Below are positions 44,369 through 57,200 of a stretch of DNA of 64,000 bases, piece after piece. Origin of the DNA: Heterotrichella gracilis. Lineage: Eukaryota > Sar > Xanthophyceae > Tribonematales > Xanthonemataceae. The translations under genes and the position numbers were made by a program. The notes beneath the pieces are model-generated. The model was given only the letters and a program-made list of their open reading frames with translations, made no database searches and was not told the origin of the DNA. The first letter of the stretch is position 1. Every line of letters starts with the position of its first letter. Location of the stretch: contig JAULBX010028603.1 of the NCBI GenBank assembly GCA_032358255.1, forward strand, positions 124,001-188,000, written 5' to 3'.

Positions 44369-46857
44369 ATGGACCTTGAGAAGGAGAAGCCACGGCGGCC
44401 GCTGAGAAACCCTACGGTAGGGCACACTGGCACCACCTCGCGCCAAGCCACAACTTGCGCAATGCCCGTGCCCAAAGTCATGCCAAGCAAATAGCCGCTC
44501 CACCACGTCCCCTACCATAATCATCCGCAGCGCACGTCCCCGCGCCATGCTTGCCCAAAGTTATGCCAATCCCTGCACCACCCCTGGCCTACCCTTTCCC
44601 TGCATCTCTCCACGCAGTTGTCCCGCCTGCTCCTCCCCCTGAGCGGCGACGCGGGCGGTGCGCTGCTGTTTCTCATGCTGCTAGTGGCGCTGCCGTGCGG
44701 TTCCTACCTCATGCTGCACAGGCGGCTGATGGGCGGCTACGTGGTGCTGGCGGGGAGGCTGGCGGAGGAGGAGAGGCAGGTGGGTGGGGGGTGGGGTGGA
44801 TCTGAAGATCTGGGGGTTGCATGCAGGCTGGCACGGGCTGCCATATATGGCTGGGACAGTGGTGGGGCATGGGGCTGCCAGGCATTGAAGCAATGCCCGT
44901 GTCATCTAGTCACTGCTGGGCACAAGTGTGCTGAGCAGTCACAGCATGTTCCGTACTTGTATCCCCCCTCCACTCACACCTCACCCCTCCTCCCCCCCTG
45001 CCCAGGTGACCCGCCTCCAGCAGCAGGTGTCTGACCTCCAGACCCTGCAGGTGGTGCTCACCGACGCAGCAGCAGAGCTGAAGCGGGCGGTGGCGCAGCA
45101 GCAGCAGGCGGTCAAGCGGGTAGGCAGCAGCATCAGCAGCGGGTACGGCACCACCTACAGCACCGCCAACACAGCCGTCAGCAGCGGTGGCAGCAGCAAC
45201 TACTGGAGCGACAACACCTGGGACAGTGATGAGGACAGCTGGGGGAGCTACGACTCAATGTGGAGCGACGAGGGGGAGTGCGCGCCGGTGCGTGAATTGG
45301 TGGCAGGGTGCTGGTGGCTGGCATACCCATTGGGCTGGAAGTTGGCCGCCCTTGTGTGCAAATGTGGGGAAGTAGAGGGGTTTTGGTTGCTGGGTGTTCC
45401 CATGGAATGGAAGTTGGGCAGTGTGTGGCCGCTTTGCGTGCGCTTGTTGCATGCATCCCAGTCCCTGTGGACACATGTGGGGGCACAGCTTGACACATGG
45501 CCCATCACGTGCATGGTAGAGTGGCAATCCCCACAACACTCACCAGCTCGCCCCTGCAGGCTGCCGGTGCGTACGACTCTGTTCAGAACTCCCTGTACCG
45601 CGAGTTCTTCTCGTGGCGCGGCAGCAGGGGGCTGTACGTGGAGGTGGGGGCAGGGGATGGGCTGACGGCATCGCCCACGCGCTACTTTGATGGCTACCGC
45701 TGCTGGAAGGGACTGGTGGTGGAGGGGTCACCTGCTGCGTGGGGGGCACTGAAGAAGAACAGGCCTAAGGCAACGCTGGTGGGTGTGGTGGGTGGGAATG
45801 GTGCAGGGAAGGGGGAGGTGAGGGTTGATGTGTAGACCAACGGGTATGAGTGCAACATTCCACACAGATACAGCTTGTGCGTGGCATGTATCCCTTGTCC
45901 GTCATGTGCATTACCCCCTTGGTGACCCTCGTGTGTGGTTGCGGTTGGGCTAGGTGAATGCAACCATCTGTGGCGAGGACGGCAAGGAGGTTACTTTCAG
46001 CGAGGTGACGCGGGGAGGGAACTGGACGGGACTCAGCGGGCTGCAGGATGATTTTACGCGCGAGCACAAAGAGAAGGTGGGGGAATGGGAAGAGTGATAT
46101 AGAGAGTACACACTATCAGCACATATTTTGGCATCCAGCGTAACTACACTGGGATGTCTCATCAACCATGCGCTCCAATCCCTGCCACCTAAGGTGGCGC
46201 AGGTGGCAGCGCACATCTGCATGGATTATCATCCCCATGCATGCAAAGGTGGTGCAAGGTGTAGTAGAACACCGGGAACACAGCTGCGGTATCACCATGC
46301 TCTTTTTCTGTGCTCTGCCTCCACCCCCCCCTCCCACCCTGCTCCTCCCCCAGATCCTTGCCGGCCAGTCGTCCAAGCCCTCCCCCCTGTCCGTATCCCC
46401 CCTTCATGTCAAGTGCACGGGTCTGTCCAAGGTGCTCAAGGACAACAAGGTGACGCACGTGGACCTGCTGGCGCTGCAAATAAATGGGGCGGAGCTGCAG
46501 GTGGGACAAAATTCTACACCAAGCCTATATCCAGGGCTGGCTCAGTTGTTGCATGCTGCCATGCACCTGCGCTGCTGCGGTGCCGGCCTCATCACGCCTG
46601 TGTTCTAGCCTGGCCCTGCACATTGTTCAACGCGTTGTTCGTTTCCCCCTTCGGCTCACATCCCCCGTGCTCTGCCACAGGTGCTTCAGTCCATCGACTT
46701 CAGCTCGGTTGTGATTGACGCCCTTGAGGTGTCCACCTTGGGCGGGGCCACAGCCAACATCACAGCGCTGCTCAGGAACAAGGGGTACCAGAAGCACAGG
46801 GAGAGCAACGGGACGGCGGTGTACGTGGCCATGTCGCTATTCTACTGGGACGACTGA
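44369..46857 (+). CDS. Membrane-anchored FkbM-like methyltransferase-fold protein
   Basis: Seven exons (44369-44416, 44618-44779, 45006-45287, 45560-45778, 45954-46076, 46354-46500, 46681-46857) give 385 aa. All six introns are phase 0. After a short basic cytosolic tail (MDLEKEKPRRPLRNPT) comes one helix, GGALLFLMLLVALPCGSYLM, then a coiled-coil stem (EEERQVTRLQQQVSDLQTLQ) and a Ser/Tyr/Asp-rich linker. The C-terminal half is FkbM-like: SLYREFFSW, GLYVEVGAGDGLTASPTRYF (motif I), CWKGLVVEGSPAAWGALKKN (motif II with E), ICGEDGKEVTF, and VDLLALQINGAELQVLQSID. In active FkbM proteins that last motif usually reads D-[IV]-E-G-x-E; here QINGAE lacks the first acid pair, so activity is doubtful. The type II topology suggests a Golgi or ER lumenal domain. 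Confidence 0.8.
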
Positions 46858-48207
46858 GGGGCGCTGTGGGCTGGGGGTACCTGCGCCACAGGCAGTGGCA
46901 GCTGCAAGCAGAAGCCTGCCGTGATGCATGCCTGAAGCATCATGAGGAACTGCTACAATATTGCTGTGGTGCACCTGGCATACCTGAGGCAGACTGGCGG
47001 TGCCAATGACAATACAGTCTGGCAAAGAATTAGTTTGGAAATTCAGCAAACTTTCAGGCAACATACCTAGCATAGGCTAACCGTCTGACAATCAATTGCA
47101 GTCTAAATATTCCATGATAATCGTGATCATCACGCAGCATGCCGGGCAATTTGTGTGACATTAATGATGCCGGCACGCACACCAACTACAATTGGATTTA
47201 ATATTGTTAATAATTATGAATATTATATAGATATATCACTGGCCAAGGCCAGCCCTCAGGCTGGGCCAAGGGGTACAGTACGGCAATTGATTCGAATGGC
47301 AGTGGCATGCTCAGCACTGCCATTCCCTGTAGTCAAGCGGACTGGTCACTAGTAATATGGCCCATGAGCAATTATTGCTATATAATATTATATGCCCAGG
47401 GCGCCCATAGCTCCTAAAGAGCAAATAGCTCCTATAGCTGGGGCCATGCATGATCGGGTCAGGCCTCTTCAAGGCCTCCCAAAGCAGCGGCCAAACTAGC
47501 TAGCCTTGCCGCCAACTCAATTGAGCGACGCTGTGACGTCGTGACTCAGTGCAGATCTATCGACTGTCAAGGCCTTGAAGCCTCCGGCGGAGTGAAGCCA
47601 GTGGCATTGATCAAGCGTGTAATGATTCTCATTAACAATTGTCGTCATGGTTAAGTGTTTACCATTGCACGCTTGCTAATTTACCATAATGTTTTATAAA
47701 ATTAAATGGTAATCATTATGTGCTACACTAGTACTACGCAATAGTATTACTTTACACATGGATAATATATGATATTATCATATATCAGTGAATACGTTCA
47801 TGGCCTGCACAGTAACTGCAGTGCCACTGCGGCAGCTTGATTCAAGATCAGATCTCAGACTGATTAATATCTGATTCAGATCCATAATGAAATAATGATC
47901 AATCACGATGATGCAACCATGCAATGCTAGAATATGTGTCCAATGTTCACTCATTTGCCAGGCTCCAGCAGTGGGCTACTCTGTACACTACCAGCCAGCC
48001 CATTCAATGCAGTTTGGCAATGCCTTAAAAAACTAAGGCAAGCAAAACAGAAGCAATGGGGCACAATAGCGTGGCTTCCGTAGCCATAGGGATATGAGGC
48101 ACACGATGGCACTACCTGGTACAGATTGCTATATGGCATGACTGGCCCTCCCAGCTGTGGCAAGGCCCAGACCAGCAGCAATGAGGGCCACTGGAAATGA
48201 ACGGCTG
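46858..48207. other. AT-rich intergenic island between convergent genes
   Basis: The FkbM gene (+) and UGGT (-) converge. From about 47090 to 47950 the DNA becomes strongly AT-rich with many short palindromes (GGCCAAGGCC at 47242, the 21-nt inverted repeat at 47765-47785, GATCAGATCTCAGACTGAT-like runs near 47845-47870). No frame has a motif. It could be a 3'-end, replication or matrix-attachment type element, or a decayed mobile element; none is shown. Confidence 0.55.
47765..47785. repeat. AT-rich inverted repeat, 10-bp arms, 1-nt spacer
   Basis: ATATATGATA at 47765-47774, a single T, then TATCATATAT at 47776-47785, an exact reverse complement. It sits within the AT-rich island. Confidence 0.8.
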
Positions 48208-51200
48208 TCATAGCTCTGTCTTGACATCACCATCAGCTGGAGGGGGGGAGGGGGCAGCACCTGCCGCATGCCCATCTGCACCAATTGCCTCCGCGTCCTC
48301 CTCGCATGCGCCATCCTCCCCTGTGCACTCCTGTGCACCCGCCGCCACCCCACCCCCCCCGCCGCCACTTTCCCACAGTGCCTCAACCTGCAAAGGGGGG
48401 GGCAGGCACATCAGATGCATATCAGTGGGGAACCATGGCGACCAGTCACCCCCGTTGTGACAGCGGCCAATGCTAATCATGTGCTGGTTAGCACCAGTCA
48501 TTGCAAAGGGAGTAAAGCATAGCACCTGCCCCAAACTGTACGAACCACCTAAGCAACCCCCCCTTGTCCCCCTGCCCCCTCACCTCCTGCGTGTACGCCC
48601 CCGCCTCAGCATCCAGCCCGCTCCACTCGCTGACAATGCGCCGCGCTGCAGTCAGCTTGGGCTCCTTGGTCAGAGGGTTGTTGCACAGGTCGATGGTCTT
48701 GGCCTGGGGGGCATGGGGGCATCATGAGGGTGCTGGGCATGGCAGGGCATGTGACTTGCTGGCATGGAACCTGGGTCAGCTTTGGGCCAGTGCATCGTGC
48801 CCCCCACCCTGCCTGCACCCACCTTTGCCTTTGTGTCGTTCCCGCACCACGTCTCGCACCACAGCCACTCCTGCGGCAGCGAGTGTATGGGCACACCGTG
48901 CTGTGCGTAGTTGGGCAGGTCCTGGTCAAGGTTGGCCAGGCTGTTGGGGTCCTTGCTCAGACCGTCATACATGATGCGCAGCTGGTCGCCCGCGGCAATC
49001 TGCCTGCACGGGTGGAGGGCAGGTGGGGGGTTGAGAGCCGTGTTGTGTATCAACCTCCATGACATGCCTGAAACCCACGCTGGCGGGTGCAGGGCGCAAG
49101 TATGCGGACACGGTTATCCCCAACTGGTTGTGTGCTTTCCAACCTCAGATTATTAATAAAAACAATCATTATTACACAATGGTACAGAACAATGCTTATC
49201 CTTATAAGCATTGCAACATTTAAGATAAATTATGCGTGTCGATACTCACAGGGATTATCCCTGTGGACATCTAATTACTACGCAGAATTTGGCAAAAAAA
49301 ATTATAAATCCAATTCAATTTCTCACATCTTACATGCCAGTGTCCACCCTCCATGTGCGCCTCATGCCCCATGAACCATTCCCAGGCCTTGCACCCTGGC
49401 CCCACGGTACCACACACAGTGCATGCTCTTCCCCCACCCACCGCACAACCACAGCTAGTACCACCCTACCGTACCCACTGGCACAGCTTCTTGCCAGCCA
49501 CCTACACCACGCTTCACAGCGGTCCCCCTCCCCTCAGCCTCTCACACACACACACCAGGCGTGAACTGGTGGCTCACATGCGATGCACCCCCCTCCAGGC
49601 CCCTCTCACCTGAATCGCTCCAGGTCCACCACATACAGCGCAGAGATGTGGTAGGGGCGGCCACGCAGGTGGTCCCTCCAAAAGCCCTGGCGCCAGAACT
49701 TGAATCCATCCATGTCCGGCCGGTTGTCACAGAAGGGTGTGTAGCCGTAGGGGGCGCCCTGAATGGGGGCAGCAGGGGGCAACGTTACAGACATGGCTTG
49801 CACTCAAAGACACCAACCCTTGCATTCAATCCCAAGTACATCCTCACGCACCCCTACCAGCCTCCTACCGGGGGGTCCACACCATACCTACAACCCTACA
49901 CTCTCCCCTAACCCCATTCACGCTCACCAGGTGACCCCCCACCAGCACCCCCCCCCCGCCCCCCTTTCCCCCCCCACACTCACCTTTAGGTCCATGTCCA
50001 CCAGCTCCTGCATGTCCCCCCGCACCACCTGGTCAGCGTCAACGAAGATCACACGGCGCAGGCTGAGCGGGAACAGCACGTCCAGGAACAGGATCTTGTA
50101 CGCCCAGATCAGGCGCTGCTTGTCGGTCTGCTTGTGCAGCCAGGTTGGCCATTTGTAGGTGACAAAGGCGTAGTCAAAGCCGTAGCGAGATGCCATGAGG
50201 GGCACGTAGCGCTTCATCTGGGGGGACATGTAGTTGGTGATGAACCAAAACTTCACACGCTTCCTGCAGGGATGGAGGTTGTATCAGGTTAACTGCATGC
50301 GCTTGCAGCCGCGCTGCTATGCACTGCCCCAGCCTGGCATATGGGTTGGGATGACCCTTCTTTTGGGGCAGCCAAGGTGCGGCGCACCGCCAGAGCAATG
50401 GCCATCAAGGGGATACCAATGGCAGCCAGAACGCGCGGCGCATGGCTGTACGCTGTGAGCAAGCAGGTGTTGGACGCAACAGAGTGCCCTGTACACACAT
50501 TATGCTAAGAGCTACTGGACCCTGGTGACCGCCATCCCGCCTTACTTTGTGTTGCGTATGACGCTGAGCACCATGATCTTCTGCAGCCGCTCATACATGT
50601 GGCCGCTGGCAATGGTGAAGATGTGCGGGCGAGAGTTGTCCTCCCCTGCCTCTGCTGCCCCCTGCGTTGTGTTGTCCCCCTGCTCCACAGCCGGTGCGCC
50701 CCCCACCCATGAGCTGAGCTGGGTCCACAGGCCAGGAGGGGAGGTGGGAGTACCTACAGGGCACAAAAGGAACACCAGGAAATTGAGAATCCACCACAAA
50801 GCGACTCAACACAGAAGGTGCTCATGATGTCGATTATTGCATGTACTAGAAATCCACTCATGGCAAATTACCACCTCCCAACCATCATGGACGTCATGCG
50901 CAAGGGAAATTGTAGCAATCAGCAGCAGCCAGTCTCACCTCCCTCCCCTGCCTCCAGCACATCCTCCTCCTCCCTGCCCTCTCGCTTGCGTAGCCTGAGC
51001 TGCATGTTGCGTCCGCTGAGGGAGGATAGGACCACGGGGGTGCTGGTGTCGCCAGGGGTGGGCGGACCAGAGGGTGGCGCGGTGGTGGGTGCAGGGGGAG
51101 CTGGTCCTCCCTCAACCCCTGTGCTGCTCACCACTGCATACAAGTCCTGGGAGCGGCCTGGCACAGGGGAGGGGTACACACGTGGGGGGAAACGGTATGG

Positions 51201-54200
51201 AAATGGCGCTGGGCTCTGGGCATGCTCAGCCTACATACATCATCAACCAGCACCAACAAGAGCTGTGCATTGGGACACAGCCTGTGGCCCAGCAGTGTGA
51301 ATGCCCCGCAGTGGCCGCGCCCTCCCCCCGTCCCCCCCTAACTTACCTGGTGCAAGTCCCAATGTCCACACCCCTGGCTGCGCCTGCAGCTGGAAGTATC
51401 CCAGATTTGACATGACCAGGGTGTCGGTGAAGGGGGGGGAGGCAGGAGGGGACAGCTGGAGCTGGACACCGCGGGGGTTCACCTGGGCGTAGGGGGAGTG
51501 CGTAGGAGAAGAAGGGGAAGTGTGGATGATTTGTAATGTTCAAACGCCAACATCGCCCATGCATCTTGCTGTGATTTTGTACAAAAAAAACATCAGCCTA
51601 ATTACAGGTAAGAAATATTCACCACTACGCGCTGCGGCAGGCGGCACATGCTCAGATTTTGCCCTTTCCCTGATGCTGGCATCTGCCCCCCACTCCCCAC
51701 CTGCTCCCGCTTGCGCGCGCCTATGTCCACGCAGCTCCCGCTGATCATGAGCGCCTGCAGCTCGTACTCGGCCACCATGCCCCTTGTCTGGCCCAGGTCC
51801 TGCAGGTGCAGGTTGTCCAGGTCCCAGGGACAGCGCACAGGGGACACCAGCCAGGCCTCGGGCACATCCATGTTGAGGGTGAGCACCTTGTGGGGGGGCA
51901 GGGCGGGGAACAGGGCGGAGGCGGGCTCCGGCAAGCCAAGGCGAGGGCCGGCTGGAGGAGGGGATTGGGGTTTGGAGGGGGGCGTACAGTGATAATGGGC
52001 ACACACATGTGTGGATGTGAGAGACCATGTTGGCGTTGCATGCTGCCAGGCCTGGGTGCTTGTCATGCGTGCTTGCCCTCACCTGCTCTGGCGTATGTGG
52101 GCAGTGCGTATGCGTAGTAGTTCTTGAGCGGCAGGTCAGACATCTCTGGCACTGGGTTGAGCACCACGCGCAGGCTGGGCTGCAGGTGGGACCTGGACGT
52201 GAGGGAGTCAGCAGTGGGTGGGTGGGGCAGGGGCAGGGGCAACAGAAACAGCCAACGCATTAGGTTTGCATGGGATGTGCTGGTGGATTAGACTGGTGGT
52301 GCAACCTGAACATGGCCTAGTCCGCTCCCGTTGGCACCAGCCTCACACCCCTCCCTCCGCCCCTTGGGCAAGGGATCTGACCCATGCATGCCCCCACCTC
52401 AGAAACAGCAGTAGCGGTGCAATCTTCTGTGCGGTCTTGCTGAGTGGGTCCAGTATGGCGATGATGGCCATCATGGCACCATGGGGGCCGCGCGGGCTGA
52501 GGCAAGGCGGAAGGCGCGGGGATTGGGCTGCAACGGCGACCAAGGGGTTGGTGTGTGTACACCGGTGATTGGCTTGCAACGCAGGCAAGCGCAGCGGCAG
52601 GCAAAGCTGAGGAGTCCGTCAGGAACTCGTACTGCATGGCGAGCACCCACCCACATTGCTACTGCCTAACTATGTCTCCACAACCAAACTCCCATCCCCT
52701 GTCCCCCTCCTCTCACCTGTGCGCCTGTTGCCAGTGAGTGCCCCAGGAGCGATGCCGCAGCCGCCATTGCGTCGCTCACCTCCTCCACACCCACCTCCTC
52801 ATCGTCATCACCTAGGTAGGCGTCGGGGCCGGGGGGCCGCACTGCATGGGGGCCAGGGGATGGGGTCAGGGTGACAACCACAAGGGCGCATGCACATGCC
52901 ATTACGGGCGATATTGCCTGCATGGCTACTGCCACAAGAGTACCACAGCCATGGCTGCGCCCCTTCCTGGGCCACATCACTCAATGCAATACCTACACAG
53001 TTCTATGCCCATGCATGTGCACTGCCCCCCTTGCGCCCTCACCTGACACCACCTTCCCCTCCAGCGCCGCCGCCTCCACCAGCTCAGCAACGTCGTCAGC
53101 CAGGCACATGCGCCGCGCAACAATGTCCAGCAGCGCCACGTCAGCGCCAAGCAAGGGGGGGGCGCTAGGGTCGTCAGGGGGGGAGTTGAGCACCAGGCGC
53201 CCATTGGTGACAATGGCATCGGTGCCGGGAGGTAGGCCAAAGCCCCCCCTGTAAAGCACACATGCACATGTGGGTTGGGGTTGCCAGGCACAGTGGGGGG
53301 CCATGCTTTTGCCTGCCTCAGGCTGCACAGCCGTATGACACAGCAGTATTCACTAAAATTGGCAGCTAGATGGTAGCTCAACTAAGCTGTGTTGGCTGGC
53401 ACATTGTGCACCATCCCAGCCACAGAACCCACCCATGTACCGCGCACCCTGGGCCCGCACCCAGTCCAACTTCCCCTGGCACCCTCACCTGGCCATCCTG
53501 CCCTGCTCCTGCAGCCAGTGCGCCAGCCCCTGGTGCCTGTCCTCCTGCAATGAAGCATTGAGCGCCCCCACGTTCAGCCCAGCCACCTCGGCCAGCTCCA
53601 GAGCACCCTCCACAGTCACCTCCTCATCTGACCGCCGCTTGCAATCCTCAAGGAAGAAGTGGATGTAATCTGAGGAGAGAAGGGGGATGATCATATGTTA
53701 CTGGCAGCGGGCAACAGTTGCGGTCTGGCGATAATCATTTTGACAGCTCCCTGCATCCCCTTAGTGCATGGCCAAGCCCGCACACCGTGACCTGGCAGCT
53801 GACCTGTGAACATGGCGGCCCAGCTCAACTGTGGCCCCCAAACCAGCCATGTCATGTCATGTCATGTCATTGGCCCCGCCAGGGCGAAGTCTCATGCCTG
53901 GCAACGCACTCGACACAAATTTCAATGTGCACACCAGAACACAACTGATATATGCAAGCCCCCATCCCCTCCCCGCACCTGCAATCTTTGCCCTTCTGCT
54001 GCTTAGCCCCAGCGCTGCCGCCACCACCAGCGCCGTGGTGGATAGGGGTGCATCTGATTGTGCTGGGTTATGCAGCAGGGTGATGCGCGATGAGGATGAG
54101 GAGGGGAGGTCAAGGAAGTCAACGGCAGACTGGACAAGGGTGCGACCGGCCTGACGCACATAGAGGGTGGGTGAGTAGGTGTTCATGGTGTGGGTGGTGG

Positions 54201-57200
54201 GTGGGTGGTAGCAGGCAGAGCAGTGCGCATGGCAGTGCAGGCAGTACAGGGCGTGCGCAGGGGTTGGTGCATGCATACAGGGGGAGGCCCCGCCTGCACA
54301 GTGTGTCACAGCTGCACACTCCATGTCCCTGGTCCCCACCTGTGTGTCCCAGTCCGCCACCACCCAGTGGCTCACACCCTTGGCCTCCTCACCGCTTCCT
54401 GTTCGGTGCAGCCACTGCAGTGAGGAGGCAAGACCACTGGCACCCAGCAGCGGGCCCTCAAGCGGGATGACGGGGGCGGAGGAGGGAGGGGCGGCGCTGG
54501 ACGGGGATGAGGGGGCGGGGACAATTCGCGGGTTGTACCTGGGGAGGGCCTTTTGGTTCTCCAGAATGACCTGCGGGTATGGAGGGAAGGTGAACAGGGG
54601 CACGAAGGGGAAGGGGTGAGTCTGGCGGCGGTGAGCAGCATGAGCATGTGGTGTTGATGAGCGCCCTTCCCTCACGTGTATGTGGCATATGAGTGGGCAG
54701 GGGTGAGCAGGCAGGGGGTGGCCTTGCCTGTGGGAAGTCGTGGTGGTCCTTGTACTTTCCATAGTACACTCCCTCCTGCAGCGACTGCATCTCCCCCTGG
54801 ACACCCGCAAGCAGCGCCTGGCGCCAGCTGGACTCCCCAGATGTCACCTGTCCATTCATCCACAGAACCGTGCCCATGCCTGTGGGTGTGGGGTGAGTGG
54901 CCTTTGTCAGCAGGATGCAGGGGCCAACCAGCTGAATAATCGAATGCCAGCACACATTTGCATAATTACACTTTCAAATGAGGCCAATATGGCCACAAAT
55001 GCATGCTTTAAACGTATGTGGTGCAGTACTACTTCCATGCATTTTTTAGGTGAAAAGCTTCCAGCAGCAGTGGTGTCATGCCATGACCCGCTGCCTCTCC
55101 CTTGCATATGCCAGGCACCAGCCTGGCATACACAAGTCAGTGCTGCACACAAATACCCCGGCTGCGCAGCCAGCTCCCCACCATGCCCCTACCTGCCAGC
55201 CCCCTATCCACTGCCGTGCGCTGTGCTGCCAACACCCACTCCCCTGCCCCCTGCGCACTCCCCTCCTCCCCCTGCAGCTGCGCCAGCACCTGCACCGCCG
55301 TAAGGGGCTGGCTGCGCCGCACTTTGCTGTCAACCAGCGCCTGCCACGTGGTTGTGAACAGGGGCTCGGCCTGCGCAGGGGCACAGGGTGAGGGCCATGG
55401 ACACAGGGGAGCAGGCAGCAACACCATGGACACAGGGGAGCTGGCAGCAACGCCAAGCAAGGCACCGCTGGCCCAAGGGTGCATCTGGGCCACTAGTGAT
55501 TCGCTACATCTCATCCCTGCAATGCGTTGCTACATCTCATCCCTGCAATGCCTCTGCAGGCTCACGATCCCCTACCTGTTCCCAGGTGACGCTCCCCCCT
55601 TGCATCTTGCCCTCCAGCGCCTTAAGGAAGCGCAGGCCAGCGGTCTCTGAGCGCCACGCTTTGTTGAGGGCGTAGTAGGCACGTGCAATGCGGTCAGGGG
55701 CTGAGGCGGTTTCCCACACGGGTGGGAGGGCATCCGGGTCCTAAAGGGGGCAGGGGTTGCTCAGGAGAAATGCCAGCTAAACTTTGTAACCTTGCAACAC
55801 AGCAATATCAAAACCCGCTGTTTACAATGTCCCTTGAGCCAACACCTGCCCTAGCAGAATGCACATGCACCACATCGCTCCTGTGCCCCCCATGCCCCCA
55901 GACACCCCCACTACACCCACCTGTGTGCCCAGGCCCGGCGTGAGCGGCATGAGCCCCATGCGCAGCGGCCACATCTGCGTGTACAGCTCCTGCAGCAGTG
56001 ACGCGATGGCGGGGGCGGCAGGGGAAGAGAAGTCCAGGAGGAACACGGCGTTCAGCACGTTGCGGGAGATGCCCGGCAAGCGGCCTGGAGGTGTGGGGCA
56101 CGTGGGGTGGGTGGGAAGGGGTGGCGGGAGGGGAACCCGCACTGATGCCATGCATACTCAAGCACCGGGAGCAGCACATGGCAGGCGCAAAAGTGGGTCA
56201 TGCCACCCATGCACATGGCAAAGGCCCATGATTCTCCTTGCTCCACCCCTCTTTCCTAGCCCAGGTCAAGCGCCCGCCCCACCCACCTGGGTACATTGGC
56301 GTGAGCAGCGTATGCAGGCTCGAGTCCCATCTCTGCGTGTATCGCCTGTCCTCCTCAAGGTTGTTCACCCAGAGCACAGGGAAGGGAGGGCCGCCATCAT
56401 CATCATCGTCGTCATCATCCTTACCCGCCTGCCACAGCTCCACGCGCAGGCCCCCCTCCCCAGCGTCGGCCTTGGAGCGCAAGGCCATGAGGGAGGTGAT
56501 GGTGTCGGGGGGCAGGCCTGTCTTGTTCAGGGCACCGCCTAGGCGCACCTGGGAGTGAGGGCGCATGCGTTGGCCGTGACTGTGTGCGACCGTGGCGCGA
56601 GAAACACAGGCACATGCACTTTTGTGTTCGCATGGGCAAGCCATCAACCACCCCATCACAGCTTGAGGAGCTTGACGGCATGCGAGGCAGGTCTGCAGGA
56701 CAAGCGTACACGTACTCATCATGTTTGTGCATGAGGATGTCTCTTTGGGCACGTGGAAATTGCATCTTGCCCATGGTGCCCATCACAACCTGACCCTCTT
56801 TCCCATACCTCCCCAGCCACCTGCTCCATGAATGCGTACAGATCAAACTCTGACACGTCCAGGGTCACCCCATTGATGACCACCATGTTGGCCCCAGCCT
56901 GCATCAGGCGCTGGTTGGCGTCAACCTCGCGTCGCAGTGCTGGGTCAATGCGAGTACGGGACAGCGCCGCTGCGTGGAATGGGAATGAGTGCGCCACCTC
57001 CTGCAGCGCCCGCAGCGGGTCTCCGCCTGACACCACGCGCTGCGCCGCCTGTAGGCCCAGGTCCTTCATGGCCCACACCTGTGTGCCGTCACACCACATC
57101 GTCAGGCTGCTGCTGGGAGTCAAGTGAAGACCTGTAGAATGACAGGTCTACACATGCAAACCAAAACTTTACAGTGGTACTCCTGCATGCCACAGGCCAC

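Noticed and set aside
54458-54955. Read-through of the UGGT exon after HHDFPQ as continuous coding
   Set aside because: The in-between sequence is low complexity; accepting a GC-AG intron restores a sequence that continues the UGGT pattern.
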